A stretch of 64,000 bases of DNA from contig CM056875.1 in the NCBI GenBank assembly GCA_029876055.1, positions 4,489,001-4,553,000 of the forward strand. The letters are read 5' to 3'. The stretch's first letter is position 1; the number at the start of each line of letters is the position of its first letter. The translations under genes and the position numbers were made by a program. Shown in pieces: positions 31,641 through 44,300 of this stretch. Source of the DNA: Madurella fahalii (lineage: Eukaryota; Ascomycota; Sordariomycetes; Sordariales). The notes below the pieces were generated by a model that worked only from the letters and a program-made list of their open reading frames with translations, was not told where the DNA came from and searched no databases.

Positions 31641-33385
31641 AACAGTTATGGGAGGAGACATGACTTCATTCCCGGTAGTGACGACGTCCGAGACCTCTGG
31701 ATGGCGAACGGCTACCTCGTCATCTTTCGTGATGTATCCGGCGAGTTCGCTCAGTCTTGGTTATCCGCGCCGCCCGAAGCACTTGCACCGAACGTCATGG
31801 TGTCGAAATCTCTGGATTTCATCTGTGAACCCCCTTGGAAACACAGCAAATGAGCGAGTGAGAGTAATAAAAAGGCTGTGCTGCAGCAGTCGGATACCGT
31901 CCGACTGCGGCGCGCAAGTTGTTGGTTGTGGTTTCAAAGAAGCCATGGGGTTTGTCTGAAACGGCCAACATCCATCGCCGACACGGGATGCGGAGATGAT
32001 CCGGGTGCTGATCAATTGCAGTTTTCATGGCTTCGCATGCTAGTCGGGTGCTTTGATATTTTTTTTTTTTTTTTTTTCGCTTTGGTGCGCATTTGGCGCC
32101 CAGAAGTGAGCTCGTGGAAGACGATTGGTCTCGCTCTCTCCCCTTGGAGGGTACGCAGGCGCGGAGTGTGTCCTCGGCGCTGGGGCGAGATTTCTTGTCC
32201 ATTTTCCATGTCCGAGCTTCTTCATGGTGTTGGGTCGCATCGCGAGTCAACTGGGAAAAGGGCGCAATATGTGGTGGCCAAACAGAATTGATCCTATTCC
32301 GGTCCACACTGTCTGACTGCCTGGACAGGTTCTCTCGGCTGGACCGGGTCTGGGCAAGGGAAGAATGTGAGGATTGTGCTGCGTCTGTCTGCGGTTAGCC
32401 GGGTTGGTCAGCGTTCCAAGTCTGATGTGTCCGCACGGCGCGAGGAAGCTGAGCAGGTGGATGCGACCGTCACAGCTCGGCGCCAGCCACCCATCAGGGC
32501 AGTTTATTTGCCCGGTATCCCCATCGGAATGATAGGGGGAATAAAAGAAAAGAAAGAAAGGATAGTTTGACACAGTTTGTGACGGCCGGATACCATGATA
32601 AAGAGGCGACACGAAGGCCGGGCTCGTACAGTAAGTTAATTGTTATGGACAAAGATGGGTGGAGATGGGCAATGGAAAATCACTTTGAGGAGCGTAATTT
32701 GGCAGGCTAGCTAGCCCCTGGCGGCTGGGCGGGCTGCCATTGGCTGGCAGGGGCTCGGCTGAAGATACAAAGGACTTCGGGTTAGGGTTGCTGCAGCGCG
32801 ACCCACCAAAAAAAGACCCAAAATGAGACTTCCCTTGTTGGAGACGGACTCCGCGCAGTGTCCCCCCTCGGTTCGTGCGTGCGAACAAGTCAACTGCCCG
32901 ACCTGATTCTTTGGCAGCATGAAGGCAAAACAGGTGGACGCCCGCCGCCTCAGCATGGCTGCGAGGGCTCCAAACTTTTCCAGACCCGGCCATCATCCTC
33001 CTTCCCATCTTCCCACAACCCAACCCGATGCCCACCACGCTCGCATCATCATCACCCTCGCCGGTCCTGCCCGTGCCTGTCGTCGCCGACGCGCAATAAA
33101 AGTGCGACGCCAAAAGCCGACACCAGATTCTCACCCCAAGCTGCCTGCGCGCGCCCCTTGCACGCCGGCCGGTGGATCGCCCATTTCCCAAGCCTTCGAG
33201 CCTGGGCCAAAGCACCAACCGCAATCCCTCCAAGCATCACCATCGCCATTACCACCGTGACAAAGCAAAATTTCCTTGTCGTCCACTCCATCGCCGTCCC
33301 CCCATTGTCCCCCATTCCCACCTACCGCACCCGCCGCCAAACCCGCTACCTGCAGCATCGACGCTTTTTTGCCAGCACCTTGGCG
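31641..33385. other. Intergenic (1.7 kb) upstream of IES4
   Basis: It contains a T19 run at 32059-32077 and no supported gene. The final ~400 nt read as an open frame continuous with IES4 but have no ATG, so they are taken as leader. Confidence 0.55.
32059..32077. repeat. Poly-T tract
   Basis: Nineteen consecutive T. Confidence 0.9.
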
Positions 33386-34276
33386 ATGGCTCCCTCGAAC
33401 AAGAGTGCCGCTGCGGCCAAGGACCGTCGAAAGTCGGCCAACACGGTTGCCGCAGCCACGCCCAGTGCAGCCACCTCCAACAAGCCGACCCTCATCGTCA
33501 CCCTCAAGGCTGCGCCTACAAAGCTGCGGGCCATCTTGGACCCGGATTTCGTCAAGGAGGACACACCGGCCAAGCACTCTCCCTCAGCATCGGCCTCGCT
33601 CGCGGCGACCAACGGCAACGCCGAGAACGCGTCCGACTCGCCGTCGGACACGCCGGCGACCGGCACACCTGCACCCCCGTCCTCTAACATGGGGCCTCCT
33701 ACTGAGGGCCCCAGGAAGAAGGGGACTAAGAGGAGCGCAGGTGCAGCCGCCAACGGGAATGGCGAACCCAAAGTCCGGGGAAAGCCCGGGCCCAAGAAGA
33801 AGCAAAGACTGTAAGTGCCCGCCCCTCTCCTCCGAAACCATTCGGCAAACCCGCGACATACGAGAATGCTTACCAAATACAACAGTGAGGACGGAACCGT
33901 CGAGGGGGGCCGAAGCAGCCTGGCGCCCCACAAACTCGGCCCCAAGGCCAACCAAGGCGCCATCAACGCTGGCCTGCGGGCTCTGGACCGGTCCGGCAAG
34001 CCCTGCCGTAAGTGGAACAAAGGCGGCTTCACGCTCAAGAGCTTCACGGGAGTCGTCTGGGAGATTCCGCGCTGGACCGCCCCGCCGAAGCCGCGGCCCG
34101 AGTCGTCGGTCGACGAGTCGACGCCTGCCTCTGTCGATGACAGCGGCAAGGAGAACAAGGAGAACAACAGCCAGATCAAGAGCGAAGGAAGCAACAACGG
34201 GGGAGACATTGAGATGCAGAGCGCCCCGAGCATCACTGCCGATAATTCTCCGGCGCCCGTCGCTATTTCGGCCTGA
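33386..34276 (+). CDS. IES4: INO80 chromatin-remodelling complex subunit Ies4 (2 exons, 271 aa)
   Basis: This is a fungal-specific subunit of the nuclear INO80 nucleosome remodeller; in yeast, Ies4 is a DNA-damage checkpoint target. Exon 1 is 33386-33810 and exon 2 is 33886-34276. The 75-nt intron (GTAAGT ... CAACAG) splits the Leu codon in RL/EDGT. Diagnostic segments are KPTLIVTLKAAPTKLRAILD near the N-terminus, the basic patch GKPGPKKKQRL, and after splicing LAPHKLGPKANQGAINAGLR, ALDRSGKPCRKWNKGGFTLK and SFTGVVWEIPRW, all of the Ies4/DUF1711 family. The C-terminus is acidic, with S, E and N. The start is the only in-frame ATG before the conserved block. Confidence 0.92.
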
Positions 34277-35877
34277 GCGTCCTCTGCTCAGGCTTCCATC
34301 CTTTACATCACTTTGCTTTCTGTACAGCGGTTGCACCCCTAGCATTGCAACAAAAGGAGTTGGGGCGTTCGGTATCAGAGGGAATGGGCCGGGATCAGAG
34401 CTTCGTTCTCTTGGTGGCTTGTCATGATGGAGAGCTCAGCGAACAAAGCAAGGCGTTGAGGAGTAGGGACGGCACTGATCTATCGCCGTCGTCCAATGGG
34501 TTGGTTCAGCGATTGTACATTGATATGCTTTCCATGGGACATTAGGGACTGAGCCGTAATCTGATGAATACGCTAGACATCCGAAGCACAGATTCTTATT
34601 TTACCTGCTCACGTTGTGCCGGGAGGCGGTGCCATCACTACGACGGGGATGCACTGCGCAGGCTGAGAAGGACACGCACATCCCACGCACGGTCTTGCGG
34701 CATCGTCTTCACTTTTCATTTCTTCGATTCTGATTAACAGCAGCACCGGTGCCGGTGCCAGTGAAAGTGCCAGTGCGAGTTGGCCGAGACAAGTCAGTGC
34801 CGAGACCCCGACCCCACGGAAATACGTGGACTAGGGCCTATGTTGCGTATTTGTGAAGGTGCGAGTTGCTTGCCCCGGTGGGCGGAAGCCAAATGCTCCC
34901 GAGCGCTGTACCTTATGCCTCTTACCCGAAGGAGCCATTCTCGGACCAGGCTCCTGTGCCCTCCCCAGTTTGGCGCGAGGGAGAATGGCACGGTGTTCAC
35001 TCGAAAGCTGCCCGCGAATCGAGCGCCTCAGGTATCCACTGTCCCGCCATCTCCTTGCTCTCCAATTGGCCCGTCTATCCCAATGCACCGGTGGGATTGG
35101 CCTTCAGCAGCGCAGCGCAGCGAAGCGAAGCGGACCGCTTCCTCCACCTGTCGGGCACCTAGCTCTTGGGAAATGCGTTGATTGCCACGCAGACCACTTG
35201 CGGGGCCTGAGGAGCTTAGCGTTTTGGGGGGGTGGTTTTCCCAATGATCCGCCTGGGGCTTTTTGGCGGCGCTTTCCCCAAAGAATCTCCACTGGGCCCC
35301 AGAGACCCGCAGCCAGGTGCCGCCAACGTCCCATTTGACCGCCGACGTCCGACGTCCCGTCATGCTTGCTTGATTGATTAGAGCGCGAACAACAAGAAAG
35401 CAGAACCAGCTGCTCTCCCCCATCTCGCCATTTAGAACCAGTCACGCTAGCCCGGCCGATTGGGCACCGGACAGACCGGTTGCCACGTCCGACAGTTGCA
35501 ATATTTGACTCGAAGATCTTTTTGGCTTCTCTTCGTCTCTGCATGTGTTTGGCCGACAAAACGCCCCCTGCGGGAATCTATGACATAGCGGCACGCCGAC
35601 CAACTTTGGAGCCAACTCGCCCAATTCCGGGTCTTTGCGCGGACCTTATTTCCCAAACCAAACACACAAACTCCCCCAGGCCGATACCTACCTAGCGTGC
35701 AACTCTGTCTTTCCAGCAGGTACCGGGCGGTGCGACTAGTTTGTGCCCCGGAGCTGCCCGCAGACGAAGCCGTTCTCTCCCCCCTCCCCCCGCCTCCGTA
35801 CCCCCCTTCCCGACTCCGCCTCTCCGCCTCCCTCGGCCGTTGCTTGCCCTCGCCTGGGCGGCTCGCAGCCCCTCATC
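34277..35877. other. Intergenic (1.6 kb) between IES4 and GID1
   Basis: The genes are in tandem. The last ~250 nt are pyrimidine-rich and probably the GID1 leader. No gene was seen. Confidence 0.6.
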
Positions 35878-38800
35878 ATGACGAATCCCTACCAGCAGCA
35901 GCATGGCTCGTCGAACTTCCCCGGCGGAGACTCACTGGCCTCGTCCGGGCTGCCGCCCCTCAACCTGCGCCGGGCGTCGTACGCATCCATCGTTTCCGGC
36001 GCTCCGTCGTCCGCCATGACTCGCCCCACCCGCGCCGGTTTCTCACACCTCCTGAACCCCTCCCCCGGTAGCGAACAACAACACCACGCCAGTAACCTCT
36101 ACTCGTCGGCGCTTAATGCCCGGATCGATTCTTCCATGACCAACGCAACACGGAACGGAGCCCGCGGCGAGGATCTCGCCACCACACACAGCAATGGCGG
36201 CGGCACCGGGGGTAGCACGGGTTGGGCATCGTCCACATCCAGGCTCCCGGGATCCAACTTGCAGTGGTTTTCCCGCGCCTTCGACCTCTACATGAGCAGG
36301 AACCCGTCGCTCACACCCGCCGGCCCTATCGGCCCGGACGACTTTGGCTTTGCTGCGGGCGCCGCCCACCACGTATCCAACATCAGCGGCACGGGCTTCC
36401 TATCGCCGTCGTATCTACGGGGCTCCGTCTACCTGAAGAAACTTGAGGAGAAACACAGGGCTAAGATGCTCGCTGAGCGGGAGGGACACGCAGTGAAGGG
36501 GCAGCAAGTAGCGTCTTCGTCGTCATCGGGTTCGGCGCCGGCTCCCACCGCGCGGCTGGCGAGTAACGGGAGTTCGCACCTGCCCGCTGTGGCTAACAAG
36601 GTGTCCGGTGGTTCGCACAGAGGTGTGTCCTACGATGTCGTCGAGAAGCCCATGTACCCTCTGGACGACGACAACGTCAGCCCCTTGCCGTCGAGGTGGA
36701 ACAAAGAGGACAAGGAGGCCGCGTTGGAGGTGTTGGACGACGGGTACCAAGTTAAATATACAGGCAGGGTGGGCAGCGACATCGAGGCGAGCGCGGTACG
36801 GGCGGACAACCACATGTCGGCCTCATGCGGCGTCTATTACTTTGAGATTGTTGTGTTGAACAGGAAAAAAGAAGAGTAGGTTCCTCTCTTGACCGAAGCT
36901 CCAATGAGATCTTACCGACTGATGTGCCTTGCCACAGTACCCCAATCGCCATCGGCTTCTCCAGTAAAACGGCTTCCCTATCACGAGCTCCCGGGTGGGA
37001 ACCAGAGTCGTGGGGCTACCACGGTGACGACGGCCATTGCTTCGCTGCGCAGAACGTCGGGAAGCCGTACGGCCCGAGATTTGGAACTGGAGATACGGTG
37101 GGCTGTTTGGTCAACTTTCGGCTAGGCCAGGCCATGTTTACGTTGAACGGCAAGGAACTAGGTACGTGTCCGTGTACACGTCCTCACCGATTCCTCTCTG
37201 TTTTTTTTTTTTTTTTTTCCGGCCTTACGGAGGAAATGGCACGACTGCGGCGATTCCAGGTATACCGCTAACAGTTCACGCCAGGCATTGCTTTCCGTGA
37301 CATCAACTTTAAAGATGTGAAGGGCAAGCTTTATCCCATTGTCGGCTTGAAGAAAAAGGACGATCATATCTGGGCAAACTTTGGCCAGGTTCGTTTCATG
37401 TTTGATATTGACGGTTACATGAAGGTATGTTCGTTCAACTTCACCGTGGCAGTTTTTCTTTCGCCTGATTCAAGGCCCGTTACCAATTACAGTTGTTGCT
37501 TCCACGTTCAAAGTGAATTTTGGCTTTTATAAACAACCTGTCTGCGAGTTGCGGGAACGGTGTGGGCCGGTCACTTTGCCGCTTGCCGGGGCGGACTTTT
37601 TGGCTTGCTCTTCCTTCCTCTGTTCAACATTTAAGCCCTTACCTCAAAGCACGCTCTTCTCTTACCCTTATAACCATCTGCTCTTTCCGCGTACCATGTT
37701 ACGCTCGCGTCAACCCTCTCGTGAAATGCGAGGTCCGGATCGTCGTCTTCATTTACTAAAGATTCGCCTCCAGAGACAACAAGACATGATCGAAGCCGAG
37801 ATTCGGCAAGCCGACCCATCTAAGCTCGTACCCGGGCTGTCAGAGACGGAGCTCATCCAGCAGTTAGTGAGTGTCATGTTCCCGCACACATATGTTGCAT
37901 CTGACTTACCCGGCGGATCAGGTGCTCCAGTTCTTACAACACGATGGGTACGTCGAGACAGCTCGCGCATTCGCGGAAGAGCTTCACGCCGAGAAGACAG
38001 CACTGCGGTTGAGCTCAGAGCAACCGGTCAAGGGCATCAGCATCAAGGACGACGAGGATGCAAACAACCGGCAGCGCATCAGGCAAGCCATTCTCGAAGG
38101 CGACATAGACCGCGCCATAGACTACACCAAAACCCACTACCCCAACGTCCTCCGCAACAACGAGCAGGTCTACTTCCGCCTGCGCTGTCGGAAGTTCATC
38201 GAGATGATCCGCAAAGAGGCCGAGCTCAACATGCTGCTGGAGGAACGGAAAATCGCCAAAAGACGGAGTCATTTGCATCACCTTCACGGCCAACGCGGCG
38301 AGCAGCAAGGTCAAGATGACGAGGAGATGCTCGACACGACGACCGCAGCCCCTACCTCTACTGCTGCTTCTGTCCGTGACAACTGGGAGGACGACATGGA
38401 TGTTTACATGACGACGTCGGCGATCGCAGGGGAAGAAGAAGAAGATTACGACGACGGCGGCGAAGAAGCCGGTTCGGTGAGCAAGCTGTCACAGGATGCG
38501 CTGACGTATGGGATGGAGCTCCGCGCCGAGTTTAAGAGCGATGCGCGCGGGGAGACGAGCAAGCACCTGGACGAGATCTTCTCACTGATCGCGTATCCGA
38601 ACCCGTTAAAAGTGAAGGAGGTGGCGCATCTGCTTGGCGGGGAGGGACGGGTGGCAGTGGCAGAGGAGTTGAATGCGGCTATTCTGAGTATGTCCTGCAA
38701 CCCCAACCCCCCCATATCTTCTTTTTTTTCTTTTCCCCTTTATTCCTTTCTAGTTATGAATGGGTGAGTGGGCTGACTGTGTCGCTTGGTAAAAACAGCT

Positions 38801-38950
38801 TCTCTAGGCAAGTCGTCGCGCGCGGCGCTGGAAAATGTCTATGCACAGACGTGCGTCTTGCTCGAGGATCTTAGGAAGGATGGTGGGGATGGCGCGTTTG
38901 TCACGGTCCAGAGCCTGGTGGAGGGGATTCCACCAGCGAGGTTGCTCTAA
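35878..38950 (+). CDS. GID1: GID/CTLH E3 ligase subunit Gid1/Vid30, RanBPM-like (6 exons, 790 aa)
   Basis: This is a scaffold of the GID/CTLH ubiquitin ligase, which degrades gluconeogenic enzymes on glucose return. Exons are 35878-36875, 36938-37161, 37285-37424, 37774-37866, 37922-38687 and 38799-38950, all phase-consistent. An N-terminal disordered region (to ~280) precedes a SPRY domain (~285-455: VLDDGYQVKYTGRVGSDIEA, YYFEIVVLN, then IAIGFSSKTASLSRAPGWEP and GDTVGCLVNFRLGQAMFTLN). A LisH motif (LIQQLVLQFLQHDGYVETAR), a CTLH segment (IRQAILEGDIDRAIDYTKTH) and a CRA-type C-terminus follow. The LisH codons are split across the exon 4/5 junction. Intron 2 contains an 18-nt T run, and intron 3 (349 nt) is unusually long for this window. 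The start is the first in-frame ATG. An acidic insert (DDEEMLDTTTAAP, EEEEDYDDGGEE) lies between CTLH and CRA. Confidence 0.93.
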
Positions 38951-40183
38951 GTAGGTGCGTGGGATGGGAAATGGGAACGGGATGCTGGGAGGTGAGGAAG
39001 GTTGAGGACGAGGAGGGAGCGGAAACAGGGAAAGGGCAGGGGTATACACACAGGAGATACGGAGGCCGTCGTCTACTTACACAGATCGTGCGTACATGCA
39101 TCATACATACATGGCATAGGTACATTCCAGCGGCGTTCTTTGGGTTCGGGTGAAGGGTGGCTTTGGTTCCGAGGGGCGGTGAATTTCCTTTTTTTTTTTC
39201 TTTTTCTCTCTTTTCTTACCGCCTGGTGGTTGGTTTCACACGGAGGAGCGGTTGCCGCTTTGTTACTGTTTTATTTTTCATCTTCGCTCGGGTGGGCAGC
39301 AGAAGGTTGTTTTTTTTATTTATATATAAGTTGAAAGGTTCGCCGCTCTGGGTGTGGTTGGTTCTTTCCTTCCTCTTCTCGAGCTGGTTTTCTCTCCCCA
39401 ACTCATCCAGTGAGAGGACGTATATCTATGATCATTGACAGTTCTACTCTTTCTCTCTTCGTTTCTCGTTCATTCGAGGAGTCTCTGGGGCAGGTGCCAA
39501 CTGGGTTCTCGCAAGGGTAGGTGGCCGTGGATTGGTGTTTTGCCGGATGGAACGTGGGAAAGATGGGCAGGTGGATGGGGAGAATTACGGAGTCCTTTTT
39601 CAGGGGGAACAACTTTCGATCTGATTGATTCGCTTTGGTTTATTGGGTTTCCCCCTCCTCTGTTTCCCTATTCTCTTTTAGCGCTTTGCTACTCTCTACT
39701 CGACTCTACTCCCTGCGGCTTTCTTTTGTTGTGTTTGATCCCCCTGGCTTAGACGTTTGTTTTGTGTCTTGCTTGATTTTTTTCTGGACGCGGAGGAGGA
39801 AAGTAATAATTGTACAGACTTGAGCTGAGCTGAGCTTGAGCTCGTGGAATTATCCCGGAGAAAGTACCTATCAACAGTCGTCTGTGCCCATTGCGCACTT
39901 GTCTGATCGAATGAGGGGCAAACCTTGAATATCTAGACATTGTTGTGATACCGGGTATTTGATTGGCTTCGAGAGAAGGCCTCGCTTTGAATATGTTTGC
40001 TCAGCATTATGCGCCCAATTACCCAGAGTGTGAGTACGGGGTTTTCGGTAAGAAAAAAATGTTATTGAGATGAATTGACTGCCAGTTCATTATGGGTATC
40101 TTCCGACGCCGGTCTAATTTTTATTCCTACACATCTATACCGTGTCATGCCCATTCATGTCCTGTTCCGCGTGAAAACAACCC
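38951..40183. other. Convergent intergenic region (1.2 kb)
   Basis: This lies between the 3' ends of GID1 and SAM35. It is T-rich and without a gene. Confidence 0.7.
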
Positions 40184-41398
40184 TCATCCCCTCGTCCTCC
40201 CATCCCACCCAGGCCACGCAGCCTCCAGCATCCTCCGCCTGTGTCTCGCCAACTCACCCGTCCCAGCGCCCCTGACCATCGCGCCCAAGGAGTTCTTGAC
40301 TCCCCTTTCCTCATCCATAAACTCCATCATCAGATGCGTATAGCTAAACACGGCCGCGTCAAACCACGTCGGCCTCTCCGACCCAAAGAACCACCCCTCC
40401 CCCTCTCCATCCCCATCCCCATCCCCATCCCCATCCCCATCCCCATCCCCATCCCCATCCCCATCCCCATCCCCATCCCCATCCCCATCCCCATCCCCAT
40501 TCCCGTTCCCGTTCCCATCCCGATCCTTACCCTCCGCGAGCAGCTCCGCCAACGCATCCAACGCCTCCGCCGCAGCGGCAAACACCCCGTCCTCGTCCAC
40601 CGCGTCCGCGCTCGTCACGGGCGCGCGCGAGACCACCTTGCCGCCGCCGCTGCCGACGATCTGCTCGGCCGCGGCCCGCCGCAGCTGCCATGCCAGCGTC
40701 GCCTGCACCCCGCGCGACGACGACGCCGGCGCGACGTAGAGCCTGTGGAGGAGCGCGGCGTGGACCGGGTCGAGGTAGAGCGCGTGGAGCCAGGCGTTGC
40801 GCAGGTGGAGGTTGATGAGGGCGAGGTAGGCTTGCGGCCGGCCGGCGGATCCGGATTCCGGCTCGGGTTCCGGGATCGGGACGCCGCCGTGCTGGAGGGC
40901 GTAGCGGAGGAGTTTGTCTGCCGGGATCGGTGCGGGAGCTGTGGGTGTGGGTGTCTGTGTGGGTGTGGGTGTGGATGTGGATGTGGATGGGGATGGGGCG
41001 GAGGATCGTGGGGGGAGGAGGAAGGGGAGGGAGCCGGTGGGCGAGGAGTGGTTTGTCGAAGGGAGGGTGCGGAAGGGGAGGTTGGTGAGGCGCAGGAGGG
41101 TCTGGGAAATGGGTTAGATTGGGAGTCCGGCAGCAGAAGAAAGACCAAGCAGAGGGACGGGGAACTTTACCTGCCACTTGAGACAGGCCGGGTTGAAGCT
41201 GGGCAGGCCTAGGCGGGCATCTTCGTCTGTGGAGAATATGTAGAGGGTCGGGAGGTCGCTCGATGTGAGGTGCTGTGATCTGGCGGGGAGCTCGTTGGCA
41301 TCGTAAGTGAGGAGCGGGAAGCGGTCGAACAGCCGCTGCAGCGGGCGGGGGATTTGCATTACCCGCCAGGGCGGCGTAGATGGTGGCTTTGAAGACAT
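40184..41398 (-). CDS. SAM35: SAM-complex subunit, Sam35/metaxin family (2 exons, 381 aa)
   Basis: This is a peripheral protein of the mitochondrial outer membrane that helps Sam50 recognise and insert beta-barrel precursors. Exon 1 is 41171-41398 and exon 2 is 40184-41101. The 69-nt intron (CTAACCC branch, CCCAG acceptor) is in phase 0. The N-terminal thioredoxin/GST-like Tom37 domain shows RLFDRFPLLTYDANELPARS, DLPTLYIFSTDEDARLG, PSFNPACLKWQTLLRLTNLP and STNHSSPTGSLPFLLPP. The C-terminal GST-like half ends with GWFFGSERPTWFDAAVFSYT and HLMMEFMD. Between them lies an alternating Gly-Asp tract (~276-308) encoded by a (CCCCAT)n microsatellite. The tract sits between helices and is unlike the rest of the family. 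Assignment to Sam35 rather than Sam37 or another metaxin is by N-terminal motif, hence moderate certainty. Confidence 0.8.
40411..40500. repeat. (CCCCAT)15 hexanucleotide microsatellite inside SAM35
   Basis: Fifteen perfect hexanucleotide units, plus a partial unit before and degenerate units up to about 40522. On the coding strand they read GGGGAT, giving alternating Gly-Asp. Because the unit is six bases, length change keeps the frame. Confidence 0.97.
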
Positions 41399-44300
41399 GA
41401 CGACTGGCAACACCGACAACCCAGACCGGAGACGTTCGTTCGGTGAGACGGCGACGGGACAGACGCGTTATGCAATTAATCATCCCGGCATGTCGCGCCG
41501 AGAATTATCCTGCATGCACGGCCGGGACCGGGACCGCCTTCAAGGTTCCAGGTATTTTTCCGTCTGTGCATGAAGATTCACCGGGGAGCTCGGAAGGGAA
41601 CCCCGCTATTGACATGGTCTCTGCTCCCGGATTCATATACTGTCCCTACCAGCCTATTCGTAGCTCGTAAGCTTTCTATGTAGCGGTTATATTTCCTGTT
41701 TTTTTTTTTTTTTTTGCGGTTTATTTTCTTTTTGGGTATTTTTGGGCTTTATGATTCCTCCTCTCCTTATTTGCCGCTTTTCCCCCTCTTCTGCTGGGAT
41801 AAGAACACATGCATATAACGTGGTTTAGAGCGGGAGCACTCAAACGGATAAGGCAAGGCCCAAGCCCGAGAGGGAGCAAGCGGGCCATCAGCAGCCGGAT
41901 TCCTCAAGTGCCGCTGGAGCTAGCACAAGCTTCAGCCTTTTCCATTTCAATCTCTGGGATGTTCAACTCCTACGTTCCGTGTTGAGCAATGATGGTCACA
42001 GCGTTGCTCCCAAGGATAGTGCGTAACACGATCTACGTGCATCATCAGCCAAGACCGGCAAGAGGTGCTTGATGCAGCTACTATCGCCGAACCGGCCGCG
42101 AATAAACACGGCAGGCCGCTGGGGTCTAACATAGTTTGCACTTCACCGAGGTCACAACGCCAAGGCAAAGCCGACTTTACCATGCGAGATGGTATTAGTA
42201 AATCGAGGACCGAGATTGACCTGCAGGAAGGACACGTCGACGAAACTGTCAGCGGCGATCACGACATGTGAAATCCCTTAGCAGTCGGCCCGTCAAACAT
42301 GGCCTGATGCTGCGGATGCCACTCAACTTTCCCCGATGCTGTCTCACCGCTCGCGAAGCGGCGACGGAACCTCGAAAGCACGCCAGATGGCATGTTTCGC
42401 CACCGCCGTGTTGACTCGATCGGAAATTCCAGGCGGCTAAATGGTTCGGCACGTCTTCTCGCTGCTTCCTGATGCCGACGCCAACACCAGAACCCGACAC
42501 CGTCCAGGCCTTTTTCGCCTGCCACAGTGGGGATGATTAACTCGACGGTCCCACTCGGTCAGGCAAAGCGAGCCGTTACGTTGCAGTGCTGCCGACGCGA
42601 ATTCCTGGGTGCGAAGACCGCTTTTAATCTAGGAGCCTAGGCTGCTACCCATCTTATCCGGGCGTCGAGACCGTTGAAAGACAAGAGAGCACCAACGGTT
42701 TTACCCTTGTAACGCTAACTACGTAGGGCGTTCTTGCGAGTATCCATGTCTTGGGTGGCATTTCGGGGAGCGCCTCGCAATCGCAGCCGAGTACTGACTT
42801 TGCAGAGCGGGTGAAGGGGCCGAGGAGCCTTGCCGCCGTTCCGGGCCCTATGCCGCAGCCCTGCTGAGGCGATTTTGAGGCTCCGCAACTACCCCTGGCG
42901 AAGCAACCGCAGGGTATCTTGTGTACAACCACCGGCACCACTCGATTTCACAGGATGGGAACAGCGTCCAAGACTCGGCACTGGCATGCAACGGGAAGCA
43001 TGCCGATCGGACACGACATGAGCCGCAAGCTCCGAGGAATCCCGCAGAATATCTTGGTGAGTCTTGGCAGCGATCCTGCGCCGTCTACCTGGATACCACC
43101 GTGAAGCCCGTTGCAAGTGTATGAGCACCTATCCCAGGGTCAGCAGGGTCCAACGTGCCCACAGGATGCGGTCCGCGGCGGGGTGTGAGCACGCATCGAA
43201 CCAGCTCCGCAGGCCCACGTGAAACAAGCGGCGCCGACCTTATCTGGCAGGCGATCAGCTTAGTCCGCGATGCGCAACTACTGGTTGAAGCTTGGAGCGA
43301 CGGATAGATCAGAAGAGAGGGACTGCTTCGGCATCGATATCGGACCAGGCGCCCAGGGCCGGGATCCTCAAAAGCATCTTCATCCGCTCATAGATACACC
43401 ATCCGACGTCCGTCACTGCCGGGTGTCTGAGGGGCTGTTCCCTATCTCTGCATTTACAAGCAGATCTGCCGGGTGTGGTCGCCCTCGCTTGACAATGGCC
43501 TTGTCGGTGTTCCACAAGCGCTACATAGTACAGCATTAAACAACCGCCAAAGCTGCAAAAGCGCATTCTCGATGAACGTGGGGGGTTAGTGGACCTGCGA
43601 GGACATCCCAAACCCACTAACAAATTGGCCCCGGACGCTGGCGTCAAACCTCGAGTGACTCCCGCGGTACTTGTCGGGGGCCAGAACGTTCGTGCGTTCG
43701 GGCGACCGCAGGGCGAGGCGGCAGTTCGGTCCTTGTAACCGGCCCCTCGGGAGAAGTATCTCCTTGTCACCAGAGCCGGCGGGGTGATGGGGGGATGTTC
43801 GTTTGGTGGACACCTATGACGCCGTTCCCAGCTGGGCTCCACGTCGAAGATAAAGGTTCGGCCGCGAGAGTAGAAAAGTCTAATCGCGCGCGAGGTAAAA
43901 AGGGCTCAAGGCTCGCTCCGCTGCTTCGTCCCGTCGACCGAAACTAATTTTCCCTGCTTTTCTTTTGTTCTCATATTGACCGCCGAGTCCCCCCACTTCC
44001 AGTCGTATCCCTTCGCTTTTCTTCAGCCAACCGTCGCTGATCTCATCACCATCGCCCGCTTCCGACCCGGCTGTCTGACTAGTAGCTACTACCCCTCCAT
44101 CGCAACCCAAGGCCAGGACAAAGAACGAGCCAACATCCCGTTGCTGCCTTGCACATACCTAACCTCACCCACGCGCATATATTGCCTTGAGCTCATTTCT
44201 CTGCGACGGTGCCCTCTTCTGGCCTGACCGTCTCCGGCATCGCACGCCCTATCGTGTCTTATCCATCATCGCTGCAACCGCATCACGCTCCCCTTTCGAG

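Noticed and set aside
40241..41212. 323-codon plus-strand ORF with (PI)n repeat
   Set aside because: It is the antisense reading of the SAM35 microsatellite and exon 2.
43309..43842. 177-codon minus-strand ORF
   Set aside because: Its Arg/Pro/Cys-rich random composition matches non-coding GC-rich DNA; no domain is visible.
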